Notes: generated by a model not told the origin, from the letters alone. DNA of 64,000 nt from an uncultured Pelagimonas sp. (GCF_947498515.1 NZ_CANMKO010000008.1:186001-250000), one strand, 5' to 3'. Counted from the stretch's first letter, positions 38,654-47,382 are shown. Numbers and translations: made by a program.

Positions 38654-39865
38654 ATGGATAGCGATCTGATTATTGTTGGCGGCGGGTTGAACGGCCCCGC
38701 CTTGGCGCTTGCGGCGGCCCAAACTGGCCTACGCAGCATTGTGATTGACGCCCTGCCGGCGGACACCCGCGAAAAGGTTGATTTTGATGGGCGGTCTTAT
38801 GCCTTGGCGCAGTCCTCCAAACGGATGTTGGCGGCGCTGGGGATTTGGGCTGATCTGGCGGAAAACGCGCAGGCGATGAATGAAATCAAGGTGTCTGATG
38901 GGCGCGTTGGCGATGCCTCGGTGTTTTTGGGGCTACATTTCGACAGTGCCGAAATCGAAGAAGGCCCGATGGGCTATATGCTTGAAGACCGCTATTTGCG
39001 CCGCGCCTTGTTGGCCGCGATGGAGGCCGAGCCGCTTGTCACCCATCGCGCGGGCGAAACGGTGATTGCGCAAGCTTGTGATGTTCGCCACACCGAGGTG
39101 AGCCTTGCCAGTGGTGAAACCCTAACTGGGCGGTTGTTGATCGGTGCCGATGGTCGCAAAAGCGGCACCTGTGCGCGCGCTGGTATTCGCCGCACCGGTT
39201 GGGACTATGGTCAAACCGCGCTGGTCTGTGCCATCGGGCATGAAAAGCCCCATGGCGGTGTGGCGCATCAGTTGTTCTTGCCCCCCGGCCCGCTGGCGAT
39301 CCTACCGCTGACCGGCAATCGCAGTTCCATCGTTTGGAGCGAAAAACACGCTCAGGCCCGCGCGATCAACGCGCTAAATGAAGAGCAATACCTAGACGTG
39401 TTGCGCCCGCGGTTTGGCGACTTTCTTGGCGATATTTCTTTGGAGGGGCAACGGTTTACCTATCCTCTAAACCTGACGCTGGCCAATAGCTTTATCGCCG
39501 AACGCATGGCGCTTGTTGGCGACGCGGCGCATGGGATGCACCCAATTGCGGGCCAAGGATTGAACGCTGGATTGCGTGATGTGGCGGCGCTGGCACATGT
39601 GATCACACATGCGGTGCGACGAGGGGAGGATTTTGCGTCGGTGCTTGTTCTTGAGCGTTATCAAAGCTGGCGACGGTGGGACACCGCGTCGCTTGCTGCG
39701 GCGACGGACCTATTCAACCGGTTGTTCTCAAACGACAATGCGCTGCTGCGCATGGGACGTGATTTTGGCATGGCCCTTCTCGGCGGCGTGCCGGGGGTGC
39801 GGCGCGGGTTCATCCGCGAGGCCGCCGGGTTGACAGGCGATCTGCCCGATTTGATGCGACTTTAG
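38654..39865 (+). CDS. UbiH/UbiF-family FAD-dependent hydroxylase
   Basis: A 403-residue flavoprotein monooxygenase. The FAD-binding Rossmann motif LIIVGGGLNGPALALAAAQTG opens the protein, LIGADGRKSGTCARAGI is the DG motif, and ALVGDAAHGMHPIAGQGLNAGLRDVAALA is the GD/ubiquinone-hydroxylase signature. It most likely hydroxylates a ring position of a ubiquinone precursor, but position and gene name cannot be fixed from sequence. No good ribosome site precedes ATG 38654. A GC-rich repeat separates it from the next SDR gene. Confidence 0.9.
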   Translation: MDSDLIIVGGGLNGPALALAAAQTGLRSIVIDALPADTREKVDFDGRSYALAQSSKRMLAALGIWADLAENAQAMNEIKVSDGRVGDASVFLGLHFDSAEIEEGPMGYMLEDRYLRRALLAAMEAEPLVTHRAGETVIAQACDVRHTEVSLASGETLTGRLLIGADGRKSGTCARAGIRRTGWDYGQTALVCAIGHEKPHGGVAHQLFLPPGPLAILPLTGNRSSIVWSEKHAQARAINALNEEQYLDVLRPRFGDFLGDISLEGQRFTYPLNLTLANSFIAERMALVGDAAHGMHPIAGQGLNAGLRDVAALAHVITHAVRRGEDFASVLVLERYQSWRRWDTASLAAATDLFNRLFSNDNALLRMGRDFGMALLGGVPGVRRGFIREAAGLTGDLPDLMRL

Positions 39866-39872
39866 GGGAGAT

Positions 39873-39945
39873 TGGGGCGCTGCCTCGTCCCGAGCATGCT
39901 CGGGACTCCCCGGGATATTTTGGGAAAGAAGAAGCCGGGGGAGGC
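39873..39945 (+). repeat. GC-rich hairpin plus A/G-rich tail element, copy 1
   Basis: GGGGCGCTGCC leads into a perfect 20-bp palindrome GTCCCGAGCATGCTCGGGAC (39887-39906), then CTCCCCGGGATATTTTGG and an AAAGAAGAAG tail. Related elements occur at 44836 and 54593. It lies exactly between the hydroxylase stop and the SDR ribosome site. Confidence 0.8.
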
Positions 39946-39951
39946 AATTCG

Positions 39952-40704
39952 ATGGATAAAGTAGCGATTGTAACGGGGGCGGCGCGCGGGATCGGGCTTG
40001 CCACGACGGATTTGTTTTTGGAGATGGGTTGGCGCGTGGCGATGATGGATCGTGACGGGCCTGAATTGGCTTTGGCCGCCGGTCCACGTGCGGGTGTTTT
40101 GGCGGTTGAGCGGGATGTATCCGACCCCGAGGCCGTCGACGCCATGACCCGCGATGTTTTGGCGTGGGGCGGACGGATTGATGCCTTGATCAACAATGCC
40201 GGTGTGGCGGAGTTTGGTCCGGTGGGAGACACCGATTTTGCCATGTGGCGGCGGGTGATGGAGACCAACCTAGATGGTGTTTTCTTATGTACACAGGCCT
40301 GCACGGATGCGCTCAAAGCGACGCGTGGGTCCATCGTCAACATCGCGTCAATCAGCGGTCTGCGCGCCTCGACTCTGCGGGTGGCCTATGGGACCTCCAA
40401 GGCGGCGGTGATCCAATTGAGCAAACAACACGCCGCGGAACTCGGTGAATTTGGCATTCGGGTGAACTGTGTTGCCCCCGGCCCGGTGCGCACGAAACTG
40501 GCCATGGCGGTGCACAGCCAAGAGATCATCGACGCTTATCACGACGCCCTGCCATTGAACCGCTATGGCAGTGAACGCGAGATTGCCGAAGCGATCTGTT
40601 TTCTAGCCTCTGACAAGGCGTCTTTTGTCACCGGTCAGGTGCTGGCGGCGGATGGCGGGTTTGAGGCGACGGGTGTTGGCCTACCGGCGCTGCGCAAGAC
40701 CTAA
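39952..40704 (+). CDS. SDR-family oxidoreductase
   Basis: A 250-residue classical short-chain dehydrogenase. It has the NAD(P) motif TGAARGIG (residues 8-15), DALINNAG near residue 80, NIASISG with the catalytic Ser, and YGTSK (about residue 145) with Tyr and Lys. The D-R pair after beta-2 (MMDRDG) suggests NAD preference. The substrate is unknown. A GGGGGAGG site, immediately after a GC-rich repeat, precedes the ATG. Its stop overlaps that of the opposing GDPD gene. Confidence 0.92.
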   Translation: MDKVAIVTGAARGIGLATTDLFLEMGWRVAMMDRDGPELALAAGPRAGVLAVERDVSDPEAVDAMTRDVLAWGGRIDALINNAGVAEFGPVGDTDFAMWRRVMETNLDGVFLCTQACTDALKATRGSIVNIASISGLRASTLRVAYGTSKAAVIQLSKQHAAELGEFGIRVNCVAPGPVRTKLAMAVHSQEIIDAYHDALPLNRYGSEREIAEAICFLASDKASFVTGQVLAADGGFEATGVGLPALRKT

Positions 40705-41669
40705 TCGCCCATCAATGGGCCAATCACCTCGACACGGTTGGTCCAGACATAACCGTCAAAACCATCCGGGACGCGGGCCAAAGCGGCCTCGTCTTCGATG
40801 CCGCTAGAGAAACCGGACCCGTCATAGGGGCCAAGCAAAATGACGGTTGTTCCCGCTTTTTTCATCCGTTCCGTGAAGCGATGCGGCCAGCCCCAGACAA
40901 AGGGCGCAACGTTTTGCGGCACAACTATTATGGCATCGCGGCAGGTTGGGGCGACATAGCCGCTCCACCCGGTCAGCATATAGTCTTTGGCGCAGGCCTT
41001 GATGCTCGGTTTGTCGTAGCCACGCATACCCGGCAGCGCAGCCAAGGCAGCCCGTGTTGGTTTGGCCCCACCGTAGATGCCCCACACTTTGGCGCGATAA
41101 GCCGGGTCATGTAGCAGCTCGGCCAATGCGTGACCTTCTTCTTCGCGGTTGCTTTTGAAGTTGATCAGAATTTGGCCGGGGAGATCGGCCTCTAGCACCT
41201 CAACTAAACTTGGCATGCGATGCCCCTTGCCGCGCAATGGAAAGGTTTCGCCATCAGCCGTAAACCCATAGCCAATGTCGAGCTTTTGCAGGTCGGCCCA
41301 GCTTTGTTTGTGGGTTACCCCCTCGCCATTGGTCTGACATTCCAGCGTCCAATCATGAAAGACCGCAAAGTGGCCATCACGAGTGAGATGCACGTCAATC
41401 TCGACAACCTCGGCCCCGGCCTCCATCGCGGCGCGGATCGAGGGCAGTGTGTTTTCGATATAGCCATGGGTCAAAGGGATCACATTTTGAGCACGACAGG
41501 TGGTGTTGGTGCGATCCGACCCTGCATAGATTTGATGAATGCCACGGTGCGCCAACAGACGGGTTTCGCCGCCCTCACTAAACAGCGACGTGTTGTTGAG
41601 CCAGAGCGCAACACAGATTCCGACACAGATCAGGGTCAAACCAAAAAGAAACCGCTTTAAAACACGCAT
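40701..41669 (-). CDS. Glycerophosphodiester phosphodiesterase
   Basis: Hydrolyses glycerophosphodiesters to glycerol-3-phosphate and an alcohol. The 322-residue protein has an N-terminal membrane helix (LKRFLFGLTLICVGICVALWL) and a TIM-barrel GDPD domain with LLAHRG, ENTLPSIRAAMEAGAEVVEIDVHLTRDGHFAVFHD (catalytic His, Glu, Asp residues) and LINFKSNREEEG. The anchor suggests action at the periplasmic face. ATG 41669 has an AAGG site before it; an upstream start would add 11 basic residues. It converges on the SDR with a 4-bp overlap. Confidence 0.9.
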   Translation of the reverse strand: MRVLKRFLFGLTLICVGICVALWLNNTSLFSEGGETRLLAHRGIHQIYAGSDRTNTTCRAQNVIPLTHGYIENTLPSIRAAMEAGAEVVEIDVHLTRDGHFAVFHDWTLECQTNGEGVTHKQSWADLQKLDIGYGFTADGETFPLRGKGHRMPSLVEVLEADLPGQILINFKSNREEEGHALAELLHDPAYRAKVWGIYGGAKPTRAALAALPGMRGYDKPSIKACAKDYMLTGWSGYVAPTCRDAIIVVPQNVAPFVWGWPHRFTERMKKAGTTVILLGPYDGSGFSSGIEDEAALARVPDGFDGYVWTNRVEVIGPLMGD

Positions 41670-41784
41670 GAACCTTGCCTTCAAAGAGCGCGCAGGTGTC
41701 AAAAAAACCAGACAGCAATTTCAGACACCTAGCAGCAAAAACAACCGAAAATGACCGAGTTTGGGATCCAAGGTGCCCAACGAC

Positions 41785-41811
41785 AAAAAGGGCGAGGACC
41801 CCCCCGCCCTT
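41785..41811 (-). terminator. Intrinsic terminator of the DUF2125 gene
   Basis: An AAGGGCG / CGCCCTT stem (41788-41794 and 41805-41811), followed on the minus strand by TTTTTGT, lies about 25-50 bp after the stop at 41834. Confidence 0.8.
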
Positions 41812-41833
41812 CCTTGTTTCACATCAAAACGCG

Positions 41834-43351
41834 TTATTTCAGGCGCTGACCATTGGCCAGAACGTGGCCCTCGGCGTTGACTTCGATGACAGACGTCGCG
41901 GTGTCGGGTTCTGCACCGGGCACGGTGAACATGCCCATCATCATCCGGGCACCCATAGCGTCTTCGTCGCTCATTAGCCCCATGCCGATCAGCTTGTCGA
42001 TCAGACCATTGGCACCAGAGACCGCCAGGTCCAGCTTGCCCTCGGGACGTGGCATGCCGTCAAAGCTTTCCATGTCGGTGTTGTCAAAGGTGAAGGCCCC
42101 GGAACCGGCGATTTTGCCGCCAACCGCATCAATGATGATTTCGCGCAGGTTGACCGAGTTGATTTCACCCGGAACGCCACCTTCGGCATCCATCTTTTCC
42201 ATCGCTTCTTGGTCAAAGAAGCTTGCGAAAGGGGAGACTTTGGCATCCATGGCGATACGGATTGTGGCCGGATCGCGTGGCAGATTGGCAGCCGGATCAA
42301 ACATGTTCCAAAGCATTTCCGCCATCTGGAAGCCACCCAAGACGATTTCTAGAGTGGCGTCTTGTGGCGCATCCGCAGGTTTCATTGGGGCAGAAAGGGT
42401 AAACCCGGTTTCAGCCATTTGAACACTAACCGGAACGGGGATTTCTGGGCCCGTCATGTCCATCGAGAAATCAGTCCCGGTGATTTTGTAGGTCAGGTTG
42501 TCCGCCGACATTGCCATGGTCAAACCACCGCTGGCGGATTTGGTTTTGCCAGTGGTGGAGTCCCCGTGTTCGGAAACCGCAAATTCCATGCGCCCACCTT
42601 TGTGACCCATGGTGAAATCAATGCCAAAGCCGCTTGCGAACAACGCGCTGGAATCGGAGTAATCCACACCTTCGGGCATCACGGTTTCACCGGAGCCAAA
42701 GACACCATTCATGGCTCCGTTAAACAGGCCTGCATCTTCGCTGTCGGGGTCGTTGAAGGCAACGTCATAGGTCAGGTCACCATAATCAAACGTCTGTGCA
42801 ACGCTTTGCATTCCACCCGCGCGAACAACCGTCGACGTGCCCGAGATTGGCCCGGCTTCGACGTCAAGACGGAGCATATCGCGGGTGATTTCCTCGCCGT
42901 CGGCCATCATCTTGCCCAAGGCTACGGTCATTTTAGCAGCGGTGTAATCGTAGGTCAGGTTGTTTTCTTCGCCCGACACGATCAATTTCATATCTTCTTG
43001 GCCGAAGTTGATGGTCACATCGATCGCTTCGCCATCTTCAACGCCTTTGACCTGAATAGGCATTTGGGCAGGGAAGTTAATCATAACAGTGCCGTCGCCC
43101 TGATCACTCAGGTCGAGACTGCCCATCGAAAAGGTTACGGTCCCTTCCATATCCGGGATCGGCATCGACATGACAACGTCGGAGACAGTCAGGTTATTGC
43201 CATCTGCGGTTTCGGTCCCTGATACCGAATAGCCAAAGCCTTGCATGTAGGATTCAAGATCATCCCAGACCTGTTGCGGCGTTACATCCGCGAGGGCTGG
43301 GGTCACAAATGCGCAGAGGGCCAGCGCTGATACCCCGGAAAGCCGTTTCAT
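41834..43351 (-). CDS. DUF2125 periplasmic protein
   Basis: A 505-residue exported protein with signal peptide MKRLSGVSALALCAFVTPALA. The mature part matches DUF2125: VTPQQVWDDLESYMQGFGYSV at the start, alternating beta-rich stretches (GTVTFSMGSLDLSDQGDGTV, LTYDVAFNDPDSEDAGLF) and the C-terminal IIIDAVGGKIAGSGAFTFDN. The protein is acidic and rich in Asp/Gly, like many halophilic periplasmic proteins. Its role is not known; the beta repeats resemble AsmA/DUF945-like bridging proteins only loosely. Its own terminator and position suggest a single-gene unit. Confidence 0.88.
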   Translation of the reverse strand: MKRLSGVSALALCAFVTPALADVTPQQVWDDLESYMQGFGYSVSGTETADGNNLTVSDVVMSMPIPDMEGTVTFSMGSLDLSDQGDGTVMINFPAQMPIQVKGVEDGEAIDVTINFGQEDMKLIVSGEENNLTYDYTAAKMTVALGKMMADGEEITRDMLRLDVEAGPISGTSTVVRAGGMQSVAQTFDYGDLTYDVAFNDPDSEDAGLFNGAMNGVFGSGETVMPEGVDYSDSSALFASGFGIDFTMGHKGGRMEFAVSEHGDSTTGKTKSASGGLTMAMSADNLTYKITGTDFSMDMTGPEIPVPVSVQMAETGFTLSAPMKPADAPQDATLEIVLGGFQMAEMLWNMFDPAANLPRDPATIRIAMDAKVSPFASFFDQEAMEKMDAEGGVPGEINSVNLREIIIDAVGGKIAGSGAFTFDNTDMESFDGMPRPEGKLDLAVSGANGLIDKLIGMGLMSDEDAMGARMMMGMFTVPGAEPDTATSVIEVNAEGHVLANGQRLK

Positions 43352-43481
43352 AATCCACCTCTTTCTGTCGGTTGGTCAAAATATGCCCCTAGTGTCGTAG
43401 GCAAGGTAAAGACGGTCAAGGGACTGGATTCCATACTATGTACGCTCTAACTAGATTACGAGATGTAGAGGGGCGATTGTC

Positions 43482-44231
43482 ATGAATCTTTCAGGAAAAA
43501 CCGTTTTAATTACAGGGGCTAGCCGTGGAATCGGGGCCGAGGCTGCGCGGATATTCGCCAATGCCGGGGCCAATGTGGCACTGGTGGCGCGGTCCTCTGA
43601 GGCGATTGCCGAGCTTGCCGGCGAGATCGGAGAGCAAGCGATTGCCATTCCTTGCGACATTGCCCGCTACTGGGAAGTCAGCCAAGCGGTCGAGGCCTGT
43701 ATCAAGACCTTTGGGGGCCTCGATATCCTCATCAACAATGCCGGGGTGATCGAACCGGTCGCCCATATGGCCGAAGCAGACCCAGATGCCTGGGGTCAGG
43801 TGATCGACATCAACCTCAAGGGTGTTTTCAACGGGTTCCGCGCAGCTTTGCCCGGAATGCTAGAGAACGGCGGCGGCACGGTGTTGACCATCGGATCAGG
43901 CGCGGCCCATGGCCCGGTTGAGGCGTGGTCGCACTACTGTTCATCCAAGGCTGGGGCGCTGATGCTCACCAAAATGGCGGATAAGGAATACCGAGACAAA
44001 GGCATTCGGGCCATTTCCCTGTCGCCGGGCACCGTCGCCACACAGATGCAGCGCGAGATCAAAGCCAGCGGTATCAACCCGGTAAGTCAGCTCGATTGGT
44101 CCGATCACATTCCACCGGAATGGGTGGCCAAAGCGCTGCTTTGGTTGTGCAGCCCGGAGGCGGATGAACATATGGGCGGCGAAATTGCGTTGCGAGACGA
44201 AGGCATCCGCAAACAGGTGGGCTTGGTTTGA
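43482..44231 (+). CDS. SDR-family oxidoreductase
   Basis: A 249-residue short-chain dehydrogenase: TGASRGIGAEAARIF cofactor motif, VARSS after beta-2 (an Arg that suggests NADPH), DILINNAGVIEP, and active-site YCSSKAG (about residue 152). A GTAGAGGGG site precedes the ATG. Its stop overlaps the TTG start of the following crotonase gene, so the two proteins are translationally coupled and probably act in one pathway, perhaps on acyl-thioesters; the actual substrate is unknown. Confidence 0.9.
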   Translation: MNLSGKTVLITGASRGIGAEAARIFANAGANVALVARSSEAIAELAGEIGEQAIAIPCDIARYWEVSQAVEACIKTFGGLDILINNAGVIEPVAHMAEADPDAWGQVIDINLKGVFNGFRAALPGMLENGGGTVLTIGSGAAHGPVEAWSHYCSSKAGALMLTKMADKEYRDKGIRAISLSPGTVATQMQREIKASGINPVSQLDWSDHIPPEWVAKALLWLCSPEADEHMGGEIALRDEGIRKQVGLV

Positions 44232-44833
44232 TCACTCTTGAGAAAGACGGCGATCTTTGGGTCGCCACCATCAACCGCCCAGACAAGGCCAATTCGCTGA
44301 CCGCGGACATGCTCGAACAGCTATGCGTCATCGCCGAGGACGCCCGCGCGGCGCGGGTGTTGATCCTGACCGGGGTGGGCAAGGTTTTTTCCGCTGGGGC
44401 GGATTTGGAAGCGGCCAAGGCGGGGCTGGCGACATCCCCTCTGTGGGAACGTCTCTCTGGCGCGATTGCACGGCTTGATGCGCTCACGATTTGCGCGGCC
44501 AACGGGACGGTTGCCGGTGGGGCGATGGGGATGTTCTTGGCCTGTGATCTGCGGGTTGCTGTGCCGGGGGCCAAGGTGTTTTACCCGGTGATGAAACTCG
44601 GATTTTTGCCACAGCCGTCTGATCCCAAACGGCTTTCGGCCTTGGTTGGACCGTCGCGAGCCAAGATGATCTTGATGGCCGGTCAAAAAATCCCGGTCGA
44701 AGAGGCGCAAAGCTGGGGATTGATCAATCAGGTTGTTGACGGCGATGTGCTAGAGGCGGCCAAAGCCTTGGCGGCTGACACTGCTGGAGCCAGCAAAGAG
44801 CACGCCACGGCGATCAAACGGTTGATCGGATAA
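44228..44833 (+). CDS. Short crotonase-family protein lacking catalytic glutamates
   Basis: A 201-residue protein with a clear crotonase core: ATINRPDKANSLTADML, FSAGADL for the oxyanion hole, AANGTVAGGAMGMFLACDLRVA and KVFYPVMKLGFLPQPS. Both glutamates of enoyl-CoA hydratase are absent: aligned to GGGCELAMMCD the Glu position is Gly, and aligned to QPEILLG it is Val. It is also about 60 residues shorter than usual, losing the C-terminal trimerisation helices. TTG 44228 overlaps the SDR stop; no ATG lies nearby. It is therefore unlikely to be a hydratase; an isomerase or thioesterase-like role is possible. Confidence 0.82.
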   Translation: MITLEKDGDLWVATINRPDKANSLTADMLEQLCVIAEDARAARVLILTGVGKVFSAGADLEAAKAGLATSPLWERLSGAIARLDALTICAANGTVAGGAMGMFLACDLRVAVPGAKVFYPVMKLGFLPQPSDPKRLSALVGPSRAKMILMAGQKIPVEEAQSWGLINQVVDGDVLEAAKALAADTAGASKEHATAIKRLIG

Positions 44834-44835
44834 GC

Positions 44836-44908
44836 GGGGGATGGGGGGCGCTGCCCCCTGTCTGCTTTGCAGCCTCCCCCCGCAATAAAGTGGAAAGAAG
44901 AAACCGGG
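44836..44908 (+). repeat. GC-rich hairpin plus A/G-rich tail element, copy 2
   Basis: GGGGGGCGCTGCCCCC followed by a CTGCTTTGCAG hairpin, CCTCCCCCCG, and a GGAAAGAAGAAACCGGG tail. The layout is the same as the element at 39873. It lies between the convergent crotonase and choV genes. Confidence 0.75.
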
Positions 44909-44909
44909 T

Positions 44910-45911
44910 TCAGGTGGCGAGCCGGTTCACAACACTTTGAGCGGAGACGCGACCGATGGGTTGGCCGTTTTCCGTGACCGTGATCGGGCCGGAGCTGAGT
45001 TGCGGCATGATCTCGCGGATCGGTGTTTCGGCTTCGACCTGAGTTTCGCCAGTGCCCGCCTCCATTGCATCGCGAGCCGTCAGAACCCCGAGCGGGTTCA
45101 TATTAGCGACGAAATCGGCAACGTAGTCGTTGATAGGGTTTGAGAAAATCTCACGCGGGGTGCCGGATTGCACGATGCGGCCGCCCTCGAGAATGGCAAT
45201 CCGGTTGCCCAGTTTGAAGGCTTCGTCGAGATCGTGGCTTACGAAGATGATGGTGCGTTTAAGTTCGCTTTGCAGTTCGAGAAGCTCGTCCTGAAGGCGG
45301 GTGCGGATCAATGGATCAAGGGCCGAGAACGGTTCATCCATCAAGAGGATCGGCGCATCGGTGGCAAAAGCACGGGCCAGGCCAACACGTTGCTGCATCC
45401 CGCCGGAAAGCTCGCCCACTTTGCGCGTCGCCCAATCTTTCAGACCAACAAGCTCCAGTTGGCGCTGCACGGTTTTCTCACGTTCATCTGTGGGCATGCC
45501 TGCGAGTTCCAGACCAAAGCCAACGTTTTCGGCCACGGTGCGCCATGGGAGCAGGCCGAATTGCTGAAACACCATCGCCACGCGATGTTGGCGGATGTCA
45601 CGTAGATCGGATTTGGAGCAGCTGACCACATCAACCATGCCGTCACCGCTATTCACCCGAACAGCACCGCGCACCACGGGGTTGAGGCCGTTCACCGCGC
45701 GCAGCAACGTTGATTTACCAGAGCCAGACAGGCCCATGAGAACAACAATCTCGCCCTCTTGAACCTCAAGCGAACAATCATGCACGCCAAGAACCTGACC
45801 GGTTTGTTCCTGAATCTCAGAGCGGTTCAACCCGTTGTCGGCATGGGGCAGCGCGGATTTCGGTTTGTCGCCGAACATGATCGAGACATTGTCAAAGCTA
45901 ACAGCGGTCAT
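44910..45911 (-). CDS. choV: Choline/betaine ABC transporter ATP-binding protein
   Basis: A 333-residue ATPase of the OpuAA/ProV type. Walker A is MGLSGSGKSTLLRA, the signature is ELSGGMQQRVGLARA, Walker B is ILLMDEPFSALDPL and the switch His lies in IIFVSHDLDEA. The C-terminal segment after residue 270 is a short CBS-like region (PITVTENGQPIGRVSAQSV). It overlaps choW by 4 bp. The cho assignment follows from the substrate-binding protein in the same cluster; glycine betaine is the alternative substrate. Confidence 0.92.
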   Translation of the reverse strand: MTAVSFDNVSIMFGDKPKSALPHADNGLNRSEIQEQTGQVLGVHDCSLEVQEGEIVVLMGLSGSGKSTLLRAVNGLNPVVRGAVRVNSGDGMVDVVSCSKSDLRDIRQHRVAMVFQQFGLLPWRTVAENVGFGLELAGMPTDEREKTVQRQLELVGLKDWATRKVGELSGGMQQRVGLARAFATDAPILLMDEPFSALDPLIRTRLQDELLELQSELKRTIIFVSHDLDEAFKLGNRIAILEGGRIVQSGTPREIFSNPINDYVADFVANMNPLGVLTARDAMEAGTGETQVEAETPIREIMPQLSSGPITVTENGQPIGRVSAQSVVNRLAT

Positions 45912-46744
45912 TTGTCTTCTCCTACGCGCAGGGCACGATCTAGCATGATGGCCACAACAACGATGATCAAACCGGCCTCAAACCCTAGGCCTGTGTCCAC
46001 GCGGTTTAGGGCGCGTACGACCGGCACGCCAAGGCCATCCGCCCCAACCAGCGCCGCGATGACAACCATCGAGAGCGACAACATGATGGTTTGGTTTAGG
46101 CCCGCCATGATTTGCGGCAAGGCGCTTGGCAGTTCGACTTTCCAAAGCTTTTGACGCGGGGTGGCGCCAAAGGCATCCGCCGCCTCGATCAATGCGGTCG
46201 GTGTTGAGGAAATGCCGAGATAGGTTAAGCGAATGGGCGCGGGCACCACAAAGATCACCGTGGCGATCAGGCCGGGCACCATGCCAATGCCAAAGAAGAC
46301 AATCGCCGGTATCAGATAGACAAAGGTCGGCAAGGTCTGCATCAGGTCAAGCACCGGACGCATCCAAGCATAGAGCTTGGGGCGGTGTGCGGCGGCGATG
46401 CCAATCGGAACACCAACACCCATACAGACAACACAGGCCGACAAAACCAGCGTCAGGCTTTCGGTGGTTTCTTCCCAATAACCTTGGTTCAAAATGAAGA
46501 GAAAACCGGCAACAATCAGAGCCGGAACTTTCCAAGTGCGATGCACAACCCACGTGGCGGCAGCGATCACGGCAATGACGATAAACGGATGCGGGGCCTG
46601 AAGGATGAACAAGATGGCATCGATCAGCCATTCCATTGCCTCGGCCATACCATCAAAGAAAACAGCGCCGTGTTTTTGCAGCCAATTGAACACGGTTTCC
46701 GCCGCATCCCCCACAGGTATTTTATAGTCGGTCAGCCAGGTCAT
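45908..46744 (-). CDS. choW: Choline/betaine ABC transporter permease
   Basis: A 278-residue permease of the OpuAB/ProW class. About six to seven membrane helices are visible and the EAA loop reads IEAADAFGATPRQKLWKVELPSALPQIMAG (about residue 190), which docks to the ATPase. The N-terminal amphipathic start (MTWLTDYKIPVGDAAETVFNWL) is typical. It overlaps choV and follows the LysE gene by 3 bp, so the three form one unit. Confidence 0.93.
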   Translation of the reverse strand: MTWLTDYKIPVGDAAETVFNWLQKHGAVFFDGMAEAMEWLIDAILFILQAPHPFIVIAVIAAATWVVHRTWKVPALIVAGFLFILNQGYWEETTESLTLVLSACVVCMGVGVPIGIAAAHRPKLYAWMRPVLDLMQTLPTFVYLIPAIVFFGIGMVPGLIATVIFVVPAPIRLTYLGISSTPTALIEAADAFGATPRQKLWKVELPSALPQIMAGLNQTIMLSLSMVVIAALVGADGLGVPVVRALNRVDTGLGFEAGLIIVVVAIMLDRALRVGEDK

Positions 46745-46747
46745 AAA

Positions 46748-47359
46748 TCAGCTCTCGGGTTTGAGGGCCATGGTCAGGCCGGAAAAGATCAAAAAGCCGC
46801 CGACACCGCGATTGAGGCGATGCAAGCGTGGTGGTGTAAGCACGTGGCTCATGGCGCGCCCAAGAGCCGCGTAAATGGCGATGGCCGCCACTTCCAGTAT
46901 GAGAAACAGCGCGCCCAGTATGGCAAATTGCGTCAACAGGTCACCGGATTTGTCGACAAACTGTGGGAAAAAGGCGGTGAACACGGCGATGGCCTTGGGG
47001 TTGGCGGCGGCAAAGCTCATGTCGCGGCGCATCAAGGCAAAGACGTTTGTTTGGGCCGAAACGGTTTCGTTTGGCACCGGCGCGGTCCACATTTTGTAGC
47101 CCACATAGATCAGATAAGCCGCCCCGAGGTATTTCACCACGATGAGCGCGGCCTCAAAGCTACTGAGCAGGGTCGAGAGCCCGAAGGCCACCAAAGCAAT
47201 CATCGCTGCAAAGACCGGCAAACGCCCAAATCCACCGAACAGTCCGGGCCAGAACCCCAAACGCGACGCGTTGGAAAAGGCCAACAGGTTGTTGGGCCCC
47301 GGCGACAGGTTGAGCGCAAAACAAGCGGGGATAAAGAGGGCGAGAAGGGTCAGGGACAT
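46748..47359 (-). CDS. LysE-family exporter within the choline transport operon
   Basis: A 203-residue LysE/RhtB-type exporter with about six helices. The family motif NLSPGPNNLLAFSNASRLG lies near residue 17, and the central helix reads VVKYLGAAYLIYVGYKMW. It is placed between choX and choW, downstream of an intrinsic terminator and 3 bp before choW. LysE proteins usually export amino acids; here the context raises export of a choline- or betaine-related compound, or overflow control, but this is inference only. Confidence 0.9.
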   Translation of the reverse strand: MSLTLLALFIPACFALNLSPGPNNLLAFSNASRLGFWPGLFGGFGRLPVFAAMIALVAFGLSTLLSSFEAALIVVKYLGAAYLIYVGYKMWTAPVPNETVSAQTNVFALMRRDMSFAAANPKAIAVFTAFFPQFVDKSGDLLTQFAILGALFLILEVAAIAIYAALGRAMSHVLTPPRLHRLNRGVGGFLIFSGLTMALKPES

Positions 47360-47382
47360 GTTTGCTTTCGCGGGACGGCTAC

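Noticed and set aside
41694-41730. AGGTGTC..GACACCT inverted repeat upstream of GDPD
   Set aside because: Only 7 bp with a 23-bp spacer; too weak to call an operator.
42362-43222. 286-codon plus-strand frame inside the DUF2125 gene
   Set aside because: Antisense shadow; the minus-strand protein has a signal peptide and family match.
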